From positions 1-64,000 of the forward strand of contig CAWFZK010000020.1 of NCBI GenBank assembly GCA_963820315.1: DNA of 64,000 bases, in the 5' to 3' direction. Origin of the DNA: JACVRW01 sp963820315. Lineage in GTDB: Bacteria; Actinomycetota; Thermoleophilia; Solirubrobacterales; Thermoleophilaceae. This document shows, piece after piece, positions 17,927-26,132 of the stretch. The stretch's first letter is position 1; each line of letters opens with the position of its first letter. A program made the position numbers and the translations under genes. The notes below the pieces were generated by a model. The model was not told where the DNA came from, ran no database searches, and saw only the letters and a program-made list of their open reading frames with translations.

Positions 17927-17950
17927 CATCAGATTGAGCAGACGAGAATC

Positions 17951-17980
17951 AGTATCCCCGAGCCACTCGACGGCTGTCAA
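17951..17980 (-). promoter_or_regulatory. Sigma-70-type promoter for the amidohydrolase pair
   Basis: On the minus strand a perfect -35 TTGACA (17980-17975) is followed after 18 bp by GATACT (17956-17951). The expected transcript starts near 17944, giving a leader of about 100 nt that contains the terminator hairpin and the CTGCAA dyad. Confidence 0.6.
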
Positions 17981-17998
17981 GGCGGACGGAGGCGCCCC

Positions 17999-18910
17999 GT
18001 GAGGACGCTGTGCGTCGCGCTGGCGGCGATGCTCATGCTGCCGGCCTCGGCGTCCGCCCACGCCACCCTGATGTCGACCACACCGGGAACCGACGCGGTC
18101 GTCTCAGAGTCGCCGGGCCGGCTGGTCCTGACCTTCAGCGAGCCGGTGATCACGAGCAAGAACTCCGTCGAGGTGCTCGACGGCGTGGCGCAGCCGGTGC
18201 CAACCGGCCGGCTGCGCCAGCCGGAGGAAGGCAAGCTCGTGGTGCCGCTCGGGCGCGCCCTCGAGCGCGGCAGCTACACCGTCGTCTGGAAGGTCATCTC
18301 GCGCGATGGGGACCCGGTCGAGGGGGCCTTCGCGTTTCACGTCTCCACGCGCGAGGCAGCGCCGCCTGTCCCGGCGCCCGCGGGCGGTGAGAGCGACTTG
18401 AGCCGCATAACGCGTGTAGCCGGCTACGTGCTGTTCGCGGTGTGTGCGGCCGGCGCGATCGCCCTCGTATTCGTAGCCTCGCCGGCGGCGGCGGACGCTG
18501 CTCTGGGCGCTCATCGTCGCGGCCGCCGCGCTGGCGGCGATGCCGCTCGTCCGCAACGCCGCCGACCCGGAAGCGGTACTGCGGCACAGACCGCTTTCCG
18601 CTCACGGGTGATGATGGGGAACCTCGACGGTCGACTGCGGGTGACGCCGGCGCGCGCGGGCGCTAACCGCATCCACCTGACGCTGCCGCGCCCGACGGCC
18701 GCGTCCGGGGGCTATTCGGAGGTCCGCCTGCGCGCCACGCTCGAGGGCGTCCACGAAGGTCTCCAGCTCACCGCGGTCCGCGGCGTCGACCCGCGCGCGT
18801 TCACGGTCCGCCGTGCGTATCTGCCGGTCCGCGGCAACTGGATCCTGCGCGTCTCCGCGCGCAGAGGGCCCGCCCGCTATGCCGGAACCCTTGCGCTTCC
18901 CGTGCGCTGA
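17999..18910 (+). pseudogene. copC: CopC-CopD-type copper protein with most of the membrane domain missing
   Basis: From a GTG at 17999 the product has a signal peptide (LAAMLMLPASASA) and a CopC domain whose mature end begins HATLMSTTPG, so the N-terminal copper-ligand His is present. VLTFSEPVITSKNSVEVLDG and VVWKVISRDGDPVEGAFAFHV are CopC landmarks. One transmembrane helix (VAGYVLFAVCAAGAIALVFVA) follows, as in CopC-CopD fusions. Near 18490 the reading frame slips: another frame continues LWALIVAAAALAAMPLVRNA, the next membrane helix. The rest of CopD is absent and the frame ends in a periplasmic C-terminal domain (DGRLRVTPARAGANRIHLTL). The gene is thus both frameshifted and internally deleted. 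The CopC part could still be made and exported. Confidence 0.65.
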
Positions 18911-18931
18911 CCTCGGCGACGTCGAGCCGTA

Positions 18932-19330
18932 CGATGCGGCGCGCCGCTGTGCGTGGGGCGCGCCGCAACGGCGTCGTGGTGAGCGGGGCGGATGTGAGCT
19001 TCCCGGGCGGCGGGTTCGCGCCGACGCGGGTGGGCGGTGGCCGCAGCGAGGCGGTGCCGGTGAAGGCGCGCGCGGTCGCGGAGATCGCGCCTGACTTGAA
19101 CGTTCCGTTGGGGATGCCCGGCGTTCGGGTCGGGCGGCGGCTACGACGGGCCGCTGGCGTACCGGATGGGCAAGCCGATGCGGCCGGACGTGGCCGCGGC
19201 GTTCGACCGCATGGCCGCGGCAGCGCGCGAAAAGGCGGGGCTGTTCTTGTCGATCGCGAGCGCCTTCCGCTCGGACGCCGACCAGGCAAGGCTGTTCGCC
19301 GCCAACCCCAACCCTCATTTGTTTTCCGCT
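18932..19330 (+). pseudogene. Fragment A of a TadE-like/VanY-like/lytic-transglycosylase gene
   Basis: Closely matches the interior of the gene at 48355-49747: RGARRNGV-VVSGADVSFPG then GGFAPTRV, and later the GPLAYRMGKPMRPDVAAAFDRM region in another frame because of one extra C near 19121. It ends at LFAANPNP followed by CATTTGTTTTCCG. Fragment B at 37252 ends at the same codon with the same following bases. No start, active-site region or transglycosylase domain is present, so it is a remnant. Confidence 0.7.
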
Positions 19331-19536
19331 CTATAGCGCCGCCGGGAAGGCGCGGCACCGCTGCTTTCACGCGGAAGCGGAAGCGTGACGAGCATCGTCA
19401 TCGCTCGCCTCTCGTCCGAAGCGGGCACCAGATCAGCGGCGACGCTGGCTCCCGCTCGCCGAGGTAAAGCAGACGCTCGGCGTCCCGCTATTGGCGAGCG
19501 GCAGGTGCACGGCAGTTCTTCCGTGCATCGGAGGTC

Positions 19537-20400
19537 TCAGGCCGTCACCGCGCCACCGAGCCGCTGGAAGCCGCCGGTGACCCAATCGACGATGAGACGG
19601 CCGTATTCCTCGGACGCCTGCTCCCACGCGAAGTGGCCGGCATCCAGTGGGTGGATCTCGCTGTTGGGCAGCAGGTCGGCGAGGTACTTGTTGTTGGACC
19701 ACGGCACCAGGTCGTCGTCGCGTCCGGCGATGATCTGAGCCGGCGTGGTGATCGTGGGCAACAGACCGCGCAGCACCGGGTTCTGCTCGGGGTAGTGGCG
19801 GACAAAGCGAGCGGACTCGGCGAAGCGCCCGAGGTCGTACGCGCTGACGTAGTCCTCGTGGACGTCGGGCTCGCTCTCGGCACCGGCCGCGGGCTCGACG
19901 GCGAACCCGATGTTGGTTCGGGCATCCAGCTGTCGGACGACGTCGAGGCTCGGGGCCTCGATGACGTCCTTGAGCGCGCCGCCGGCATCGATGGGAGCAC
20001 GCACCGCGCCTCCACCGATGGTCAAGCTCGTGACGCGGTCTGGAGCATTGGCCGCCAAGAACAACGCGGCGGCGGTGCCCACGTCCGGACCGACCACGTG
20101 CGGCGCGCCCAGGCCCCATTCCTCGATGAGGCGCGCAAGGAACGTGCCCATCGCATCCGGTGCGATCAGCTCCGGGCGACCGTCTGAGTGGCCAAAGCCC
20201 GGCAGGTCGATCGCGACCACGCGCGCCGCCCCCGACACTCGGTCCCAGATCCCTCGGAACGCCCACAGGCTTTCCGGCCACGGGCTCAACATCAACACGG
20301 TCACTGCCGACGAGTCCGCTCTGTTGTCAGCAAACCGAATCCGCACCCCGTCGCAGACTCGAAAGAGCGGAGCGATGGGCGAATACCCTGCTGCATTCAT
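19537..20400 (-). CDS. Alpha/beta hydrolase, epoxide-hydrolase / haloalkane-dehalogenase type
   Basis: A 287-residue alpha/beta-hydrolase-fold protein. The nucleophile elbow reads VVGPDVGTAAAL, giving Asp106 as nucleophile rather than Ser, which is typical of epoxide hydrolases and haloalkane dehalogenases. The oxyanion-side motif is SPWPESLW; the acid is in GRDDDLVPW and the base His in DAGHFAWE. The ATG at 20400 is chosen because GGAGG lies eight bases upstream and the longer frame runs through the operators. The gene is divergent from a TetR regulator with two operators between them, so it is probably induced by its substrate. Confidence 0.85.
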   Translation of the reverse strand: MNAAGYSPIAPLFRVCDGVRIRFADNRADSSAVTVLMLSPWPESLWAFRGIWDRVSGAARVVAIDLPGFGHSDGRPELIAPDAMGTFLARLIEEWGLGAPHVVGPDVGTAAALFLAANAPDRVTSLTIGGGAVRAPIDAGGALKDVIEAPSLDVVRQLDARTNIGFAVEPAAGAESEPDVHEDYVSAYDLGRFAESARFVRHYPEQNPVLRGLLPTITTPAQIIAGRDDDLVPWSNNKYLADLLPNSEIHPLDAGHFAWEQASEEYGRLIVDWVTGGFQRLGGAVTA

Positions 20401-20480
20401 CGTTGTTGCCTCCGGATCGCTTTCCTCGCTCACTGGTGCGCTCCTTCTTGGGTGCTGAATCGATCGGGTTGAAGAACAGC

Positions 20481-20534
20481 CGATGACGACTGTCATCGGC
20501 TGACGATATCAGACTCCGATGACGACCGTCATCG
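20481..20534. promoter_or_regulatory. Twin TetR operators
   Basis: Two 18-bp dyads of the form CGATGAC-GAcy-GTCATCG at 20481-20498 and 20517-20534, centres 36 bp apart, differing at one base. Arms are perfect in both. They lie between the divergent hydrolase and TetR genes; the second is 20 bp before the TetR ATG. Confidence 0.75.
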
Positions 20535-20554
20535 CGCCCAGATAGGCTGTCCTC

Positions 20555-21187
20555 ATGGACGCCCGGCAAGAGAGGTCGTGGACGAGGGGAAGCGGCGAGC
20601 AGCAGTCGGCCCGTGACCGCATCGTGCGCAGCGCGGCCGCGCTAGTGCGCGAGCGGGGTGTTCACGGTGTCGGACTTCGCCAGATCGTTGCCCATGCCGA
20701 CGGCCCTCGCGGGTCCCTCCAGCGCTACTTCCCGGGCGGCAAGACGCAGCTCATCACCGAGGCCCTCAACCTGGCCGGCGCCGAGGTGCTAGACGACACC
20801 GAGGCAGGGCTCAGCGAGGCGGCCACGCTGGCCGATGCGATCGACGCAATTTTCGCCCCCTGGCGCCACGTGCTCGTCGCGAGCAACTTCACGATGGGAT
20901 GTCCCCTCGCCGCGACGGTCGTAGATGCCGGCGGAGATGACCAGCTCCGGCAAGAGGCTCGCGCCCTCCTCGATCAATGGCGTGACTCGATACACGCCGC
21001 GTTGGTCAAATTCGGCGTCCAGGCGTCAACCGCACAGGAGGATGCCTCCGTACTCCTCGCAGCTCTCGAGGGCGCCCTGATCTTGAGCCGAGCAAACCAA
21101 AGCACCCAGCCACTCGACACGGTGCAGCGCTTCTTCACCACGTCGCTGACGCAGGCCGCAGCCAACCCCGCCGCTCCCTCGCCCTAG
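20555..21187 (+). CDS. TetR-family transcriptional regulator
   Basis: A 210-residue regulator. The helix-turn-helix region reads RIVRSAAALVRERGVHGVGL...DGPRGSLQRYFPGGKTQLI, typical of the TetR subgroup related to LmrA/YxaF (PRGSLYHHFPGGK). The C-terminal region LDQWRDSIHAALVKFG is the ligand-binding domain. There is no clear ribosome-binding site and a -10-like TAGGCT ends six bases before the ATG, so the mRNA may be leaderless. It probably represses itself and the divergent hydrolase at the twin dyads. Confidence 0.9.
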   Translation: MDARQERSWTRGSGEQQSARDRIVRSAAALVRERGVHGVGLRQIVAHADGPRGSLQRYFPGGKTQLITEALNLAGAEVLDDTEAGLSEAATLADAIDAIFAPWRHVLVASNFTMGCPLAATVVDAGGDDQLRQEARALLDQWRDSIHAALVKFGVQASTAQEDASVLLAALEGALILSRANQSTQPLDTVQRFFTTSLTQAAANPAAPSP

Positions 21188-21868
21188 CCGGGGGCAGCTA
21201 ACCGGATAGCCCCTTCCGTTCCGGAGCCGAAGCCTTGCACCCGAAGGTCGGCGCCGAGATCAGTCCTGCTTTCCGCGCGGTGCGCGTCTCGCGCCGCCGG
21301 TCGCGCCGGACCTGCAACGCGGGGAAGACAGGACGAGGCGGCGCCTGCTTTGCCTCGGCGAGCGGATGCCAGTGTCGCCGCTGATCTCGTGCGCGCTCCG
21401 GACGACAGACAGGTGTCACGCGCGCGCGAGGCTGCGCTTTCGTTTCGCCCTACCTAAGCGGGCGTGTTCGAGCGGGCCACTCAGACGCTCGCGCGACGTC
21501 CCATGCGGGCGTCTCGTCGGCGGCGCCAGAGACGCTTGCATCGGATGGAAAGCAGCGCCCTCGCGTCCCTACTAGCTCCCCCTTCGCGCAAGGTGGAGCG
21601 GGGAACCGTAGTTAATGAGGGCCCGTGTTGGCGCAGGGCTGGGCAGACCGGACAGGACTCAAGGCCGCGGCCGTGGCCGTGCTGATGTCTCGGAAATGGC
21701 ACCGACTACGCCTGGTCCGTCGTGCCCTCTCCTTGGCGCGTAGCGTCGCGGCCTGATCGCCGCGGAACAGGCGTGGTGGGTCGGCACGCCGAGTGCATCG
21801 CCCGAGGGGTGGCTGCCGCGGGACTGCCCGGCGACTACGCCGAGAGGCTGGTGCTGGCCGCACGGGCC
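21188..21868. other. Intergenic stretch without a clear gene
   Basis: No frame here shows convincing conservation. A plus-strand frame ending TAG at 21889 contains ARGVAAAGLPGDYAERLVLA, which faintly recalls the C-terminus of gamma-glutamylcyclotransferase-like proteins (GLP-DY...L), but nothing upstream supports a gene. It is likely decayed sequence. Confidence 0.3.
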
Positions 21869-23260
21869 TTAGGCGCCGGGGCCGGCTAGCGGGTCGAGCT
21901 CGGCCCGCTCAAGGCGCCCGTCGGGAAAGCGGATATGCGCATCGTCGCCCAGGCAGACCACGCCTTCGGCATCCTCGCCGACCGCCATCCGTGCTAGCAG
22001 GGCGGCGGCGATCCGGTGCACGTCGCGAACGATCCCGAGCGCCAGGAGCGAGCGGGTCTCGTTGGCCACTTCGCCGTCGCCCACCCGCAGCACTACGCGC
22101 ACCGGCTCGTGAATCCCGCGGGCGGTCATGGCGGCGGAGATGTTGGCCAGGTCGTCCGAGGTCACGGCCGCCACGGCCTTGGCCTTGGCGACCGAGAGGC
22201 GTCGCATCACGGACCGGTCCGCGCCCCGGCCCACCACCACGGGCAGGCCGTATTCGCGCGCCAGGCCCACGTTCTCGTGCTCCTCGTCGCGCTCGACGGC
22301 CACCACCGGGATCTTGCACGCGCGCAACACCAGGCATAGCCGCAGGCCCACCTGCCCGAGCCCGATCACGACTACGTGATCGCGCCGGGGCACGGCGCGC
22401 CGTCCCACCACTCCGGTCAGCCGGCGGTCTATCACACGGTTTACGAGGCCCGCGGTGAAGGCGGCGGCGAATACCAGCGCGATCACCATCGTGGCCGAGG
22501 TGAACAGCTTGTACCAGCCGGGCCCGTCCTTTACCGCGAGATTGGGATCAACCGTGACCAGCGTCTTGGCCGACCCGTAGATCGCGTCGACCACCGTGTC
22601 GTCGAGGACGAACACGGCGGTGATCGTCTCGATCAGGAACACCGCCACCAGCCCGATCGCGCCGAACAAGAGCAGCCCGGCGCTCTTGTCGTAGGGGGTG
22701 AACAGGGCTCGTGCAAGTGCCTCCGGGCGGCGGGGCTTGGTGCTCGGGATCGGCACCTCGCGTACCGCTCCGCCGTCCTCGACCAGTCCGACCGTCCGCC
22801 CATCCCGCTCACCGACAGCCGTGAAGCGCTCGTCGACGCAGGGACCGGCAAGCGAAGGCGCGACGATGTCGGCCAGCGATGTCACGCGCGTGTGGCCGAG
22901 CCGGTCTCGCATCTGCTCGGCCATCGTCGGATCGAAGATCGTGAGCAGCAGGGGAACCTCGTCAGAGACCGAGCGCACCGTCAGGGCGTGCCGCAGGACA
23001 ACCGCATCGGCACGCCCCACCACCGCGACCGACTCCACCCGATCCCCCTCGAGCGCGCAGCGAACCTCCTCTTCGTCTGGCTCGCGCAGATAAGAGACCT
23101 CGGCGCCAGAGGCCTTCAGGGCCCGGACGGTCTCCTCACTAAGGTCGCCGTCACCGATGACCACGACGGTGCGCCCGGCACCTCGCTCCACAATGGCAGG
23201 GTATCCGCACCCCGAGGCGACAGCCACGCGGGCGCCACCGAAGTCCCCGCCGCCGAGCAC
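21869..23260 (-). CDS. Potassium-channel-like membrane protein with two TrkA-N (RCK) domains
   Basis: A 463-residue protein. The order is an N-terminal NAD-binding domain (TVVVIGDGDLSEETVRAL), a linker, two membrane helices (LLLFGAIGLVAVFLIETITAV and MVIALVFAAAFTAGLVNRV) and a second TrkA-N domain (HVVVIGLGQVGLRLCLVL, later VVVGRGADRSVMRRLSVAKA). This matches NAD-sensing potassium channel or transport proteins. A pore signature TVGYG is not seen between the helices; YGSAKTLVTVDPNLAVKDG takes that place, so ion selectivity is uncertain. The start is a GTG without a good ribosome-binding site, and conserved-looking sequence in other frames upstream suggests a longer or frameshifted N-terminus. 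Confidence 0.7.
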   Translation of the reverse strand: MLGGGDFGGARVAVASGCGYPAIVERGAGRTVVVIGDGDLSEETVRALKASGAEVSYLREPDEEEVRCALEGDRVESVAVVGRADAVVLRHALTVRSVSDEVPLLLTIFDPTMAEQMRDRLGHTRVTSLADIVAPSLAGPCVDERFTAVGERDGRTVGLVEDGGAVREVPIPSTKPRRPEALARALFTPYDKSAGLLLFGAIGLVAVFLIETITAVFVLDDTVVDAIYGSAKTLVTVDPNLAVKDGPGWYKLFTSATMVIALVFAAAFTAGLVNRVIDRRLTGVVGRRAVPRRDHVVVIGLGQVGLRLCLVLRACKIPVVAVERDEEHENVGLAREYGLPVVVGRGADRSVMRRLSVAKAKAVAAVTSDDLANISAAMTARGIHEPVRVVLRVGDGEVANETRSLLALGIVRDVHRIAAALLARMAVGEDAEGVVCLGDDAHIRFPDGRLERAELDPLAGPGA

Positions 23261-23420
23261 CTCGCGATGCTTCTGGGAAAAGCGACACGGGCCGATCGGC
23301 AGCCCGCCGGGTGCAGCATCGTCGCGGCATGCCCGTCGCGCAGGTCATACAGCTGGTCGATGGCCTCCGGCGCAGGCACGGCAGGACGTGTCGAAGCCGT
23401 CGCCCGCGAAGCCGCTCGGC

Positions 23421-24308
23421 TCACGCCGCGCGGCCGACGGCCTTCTTCAGTTGGCGATCGGGGCTGATGCGCACGACGTCCCAGGCTAGCCCGAGTCGCT
23501 CCAGGCCGCGGATGAACAGGCCTCCGGGATCGAATTCCCGCCGCCTCAGGCCGTGGAAGGCCGAGGTCGGGAAGGCGTGGTGGTTGTTGTGCCAGGACTC
23601 GCCGAACGTCAGGAGCGACAGCCACCCGACGTTGGTCGACTCATCGTCGGTGGCGTAGCGACGCCGGCCGAAGAAGTGGCAGATCGAGTTGATGCTGAAG
23701 GTCGCGTGGTGCAGCAGGAAGATGCGCAGCAGGCCACCCCAGACGAGCGTCAGCAGCGCGCCGGTGAAGCTGCCCTTGATCGCCAGACCCAGCAGGAATG
23801 GGATCGCCAGGCTCGCCAGTATCAACGGCTTCTCTGCGGCGTCGATCAAACGGAGACCGCGATCCTTCAGCAGGTCGGCGCCGTATCGGCGGCGGTCTGC
23901 CTGGCCCACCGTCGTGAAGAGCCAGCCGAGGTGGGCGTGCCACAGCCCTCTGGCGGCGCCGACCACCCCCGGGCCGCCGCCGTGCGGGGTGTGCGGGTCG
24001 CCGTCCTCGTCGGCGAAGTCGTGGTGCTTGCGGTGGTCGGTTACCCACTTGATCGCAGATCCCTCGACCGCGAGCGTGCCCAGCACCGCGAGCGTGTAAC
24101 GCACCGACGGGTAGGTCTGGAACGCGCGATGCGTGAGCAGGCGATGGAAGCCGACGGTGATCCCGACACACGTGAGCCCGTAGCCCACGACCAGGATGAC
24201 CAGGTCGACCGGCTCCACGAGCTCGTTCCAGGACAGGACCGCCGCCACGACGACCGCAAGCGGAGGGAGGACCACCGCGACCAGGTTCGCCGTCCGCCGC
24301 GCCGTCAC
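23421..24308 (-). CDS. Acyl-CoA / acyl-lipid delta-9-type fatty-acid desaturase
   Basis: A 295-residue integral membrane di-iron desaturase. The three histidine boxes are HRLLTHR (55-61), HRKHH (92-96) and HNNHH near residue 240, with membrane helices before and between. It introduces a double bond in acyl chains using oxygen and electrons and so lowers membrane melting temperature. Its GTG start overlaps the sigma-factor stop by four bases (GTGA), so it is translated from the same message as a stress sigma factor. Confidence 0.9.
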   Translation of the reverse strand: MTARRTANLVAVVLPPLAVVVAAVLSWNELVEPVDLVILVVGYGLTCVGITVGFHRLLTHRAFQTYPSVRYTLAVLGTLAVEGSAIKWVTDHRKHHDFADEDGDPHTPHGGGPGVVGAARGLWHAHLGWLFTTVGQADRRRYGADLLKDRGLRLIDAAEKPLILASLAIPFLLGLAIKGSFTGALLTLVWGGLLRIFLLHHATFSINSICHFFGRRRYATDDESTNVGWLSLLTFGESWHNNHHAFPTSAFHGLRRREFDPGGLFIRGLERLGLAWDVVRISPDRQLKKAVGRAA

Positions 24309-25123
24309 GATGCGAGCGCCGCGGCGTCCTGCATGCGGCTGAGGCCACGCCGCAAGAGGCGCGAGACGTGCATCTGCGAGTAGCCGATGCGCTCCCCGAT
24401 CTCGCGCTGGGTGAGGTCCGACGTGAAGCGCAGCTCGAGCACCTCGCGCTCCTCATCGGGTAGCGCCTTCCAGTTCCTCGCTATCGCGTCGCGCTCCTCG
24501 ACCAGCTCGTATGCGGAGTCCTCGCCGCCCAGCAGGTCCACGAGCGCCGCCGACTCCTCGTCGTCGCGGGCGGTAGGGGCGTCGAGCGAGGCGGCCTCGT
24601 AGCTGGCCGCCGCCTCCTGCGCCTCGAGCACCTGCTCAACCGCGAGTCCGAGCGCCAGCGCGACCTCACGAGGCCACGGCGAGCGGCCGAGCCGCTTCGA
24701 CAAGGCCTCCGTCTCGCGGTTCACCGCGAGCGTGCGCTCCTGAAGGTCGCGCGAAACGTGCAACGCCCAGCCCTTGTCGCGGAAGTGGCGCTTCAGCTCA
24801 CCGAGGATGGTGGGCGCCGCGAAGCTCGTGAACTTCGCACCGCGATCGGGGTCGAAGCGGTCGACCGCCTTGATCAAGCCCACGCTCGCGACTTGCATCA
24901 GGTCGTCGAACGACTCGTCCGCGTACGTGTAGCGCAGCGCCAGACCGCGCGCGAACGGCAGGAAGCGCTCCACGAGCTCCTCGCGCGCGGTCAGGTCGCC
25001 ACAACGGTGATAGCGGAGCAGCAGCTGGCGCTCTGCCGCCCGCGCAGCCGCGCGGTCGCGGTCGCGTTCGTTGCGATGAGGCTCAGAGGCTGGGCTCGCC
25101 GAGGCGAGGGTTACCGCGGTCAT
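24305..25123 (-). CDS. SigB/SigF-family RNA polymerase sigma factor
   Basis: A 272-residue alternative sigma factor. Region 2 reads ERFLPFARGLALRYTYADE...DLMQVASVGLIKAVDRFDPDRGAKFTSFA, the SigB/F/G signature. Region 3 (APTILGELKRHFRDKGWALHVSRDLQE) and region 4 (LPDEEREVLELRFTSDLTQR then IGYSQMHVSRLLRRGL) are complete. The start at 25123 has GGAGG eight bases upstream. A stressosome operon about 8 kb away suggests partner-switching control, although no anti-sigma gene sits beside it. It is coupled to the desaturase and divergent from a MerR-receiver regulator. Confidence 0.93.
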   Translation of the reverse strand: MTAVTLASASPASEPHRNERDRDRAAARAAERQLLLRYHRCGDLTAREELVERFLPFARGLALRYTYADESFDDLMQVASVGLIKAVDRFDPDRGAKFTSFAAPTILGELKRHFRDKGWALHVSRDLQERTLAVNRETEALSKRLGRSPWPREVALALGLAVEQVLEAQEAAASYEAASLDAPTARDDEESAALVDLLGGEDSAYELVEERDAIARNWKALPDEEREVLELRFTSDLTQREIGERIGYSQMHVSRLLRRGLSRMQDAAALAS

Positions 25124-25312
25124 ATATGGGACCTCCGTCTTTGCTGTTGACTGACGTGAGGTCCGCAGCGCGACCGGCTTTACGGCCACGCGTCGTCCCC
25201 TCTGGCGCCGTGGTGCCCCGACGACGCCGCGTTCAGAGTCGCTTGGGCGCGTGGCGGTTCCGCGGCGATCAGTCCCTCATGACCGTTGTGCGACGCCTCG
25301 CGATTAGCAAAG

Positions 25313-25421
25313 CTCATCAGAAGTTACTCTTCGGCTTCAGGGCAGACATCGGGAGCCACCATAGCATTTATTGATGAGGTTATGAGGCGTTTGCGCCCCG
25401 AATCTCGTCAGAGGCTCATCA
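25313..25421. promoter_or_regulatory. Three CTCATCA repeats between the sigma-factor and MerR-receiver genes
   Basis: CTCATCA occurs at 25313-25319 and 25415-25421, and its complement TGATGAG at 25372-25378, in the 330-bp divergent intergenic region. Related CTCATGA and TTATGAG words lie nearby. These are candidate binding sites for the MerR-receiver regulator. Confidence 0.35.
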
Positions 25422-25454
25422 TGGGCTCACCAGTTCCGTGTGGGATCGGTTAGC

Positions 25455-26132
25455 ATGGCGAACGTGTCTGGTGAGGTTGGCGGGAACCGCGGCGTGTACA
25501 GCATTGGGGCGGTGGCTCGAATGCTGGATGTTCCTGCCGCGACGATCCGCAATTGGGAGGAGCGCTACGCGACGGTGGTCCCGGAGCGGAGCGAGGGGGG
25601 ACACCGGCTGTACTCCCGTGACCAGGTGGAGGAGCTTCGCTTCGTCGCGGCGGAGGTTTCGGGCGGGCTTTCGGCGGCTGACGCTCACCGGCTGCTCGGA
25701 GAGCAACGGGGCCAGCCCATGATGAGCGAGGGCGCGAGCGGTGGTACGCGGCTGCTCGTGTTGCTCGCCGAACGCGATCCTGTGTCGGCGGAATTGCAAG
25801 AGTTCTTCTTGCGTACCGAGGGCTATGACGTGAGCCTGGCGTTCGCGGTGGGGGAAGCCGAGGAGCACTGGCTCGAGAGCCGGCCGCAGCTTGCGATTGT
25901 GGAGCTGATGATCTCCGGAGGTCGGGGCGCGGAGCTCTGTCGGCGCCTGAAGCAGCACGACGCTGAAGCGGTGCTCGCCATCTCCGTCCTGGAGGCTCGA
26001 GACGAGGCGCTGGCCGCGGGCGCCGACGCCTTTCTGCAGAAGCCCTTCGACCCGCTTGAGCTCGTGTCAACCGTCAAGGACCTGCTCGGCGCGAGCGCGC
26101 TGGTCGCTCGTTCCGCGCAAGAGAGTCGCTAG
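25455..26132 (+). CDS. MerR-type DNA-binding domain fused to a receiver domain
   Basis: A 225-residue hybrid. The N-terminal MerR helix-turn-helix reads VYSIGAVARMLDVPAATIRN then WEERYATVVPERSEGGHRLY, the subtype found in light- and vitamin-B12-responsive regulators. The C-terminal domain (TRLLVLLAERDPVSAELQEF ... ADAFLQKPFDPLELVSTVKD) is a CheY-like receiver with the conserved Lys-Pro. The phosphorylated Asp position reads IVELMISGG, Glu instead of Asp, which mimics constant phosphorylation. The ATG at 25455 is preferred to a GTG five codons upstream; TTAGCAT immediately before suggests a short leader. It overlaps the KaiC-like gene by one base and is divergent from the sigma factor. Confidence 0.85.
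   Translation: MANVSGEVGGNRGVYSIGAVARMLDVPAATIRNWEERYATVVPERSEGGHRLYSRDQVEELRFVAAEVSGGLSAADAHRLLGEQRGQPMMSEGASGGTRLLVLLAERDPVSAELQEFFLRTEGYDVSLAFAVGEAEEHWLESRPQLAIVELMISGGRGAELCRRLKQHDAEAVLAISVLEARDEALAAGADAFLQKPFDPLELVSTVKDLLGASALVARSAQESR

Noticed and set aside
15955..17937. A 660-codon plus-strand open frame over the amidohydrolase pair
   Set aside because: Mirror of the two minus-strand genes, whose protein motifs are clear; the plus-strand product looks like typical antisense translation.
21779..21889. Possible gamma-glutamylcyclotransferase C-terminus on the plus strand
   Set aside because: Only the words GLPGDYAERL match; no upstream BtrG-like or GYLP motifs, and it overlaps the convergent channel gene.
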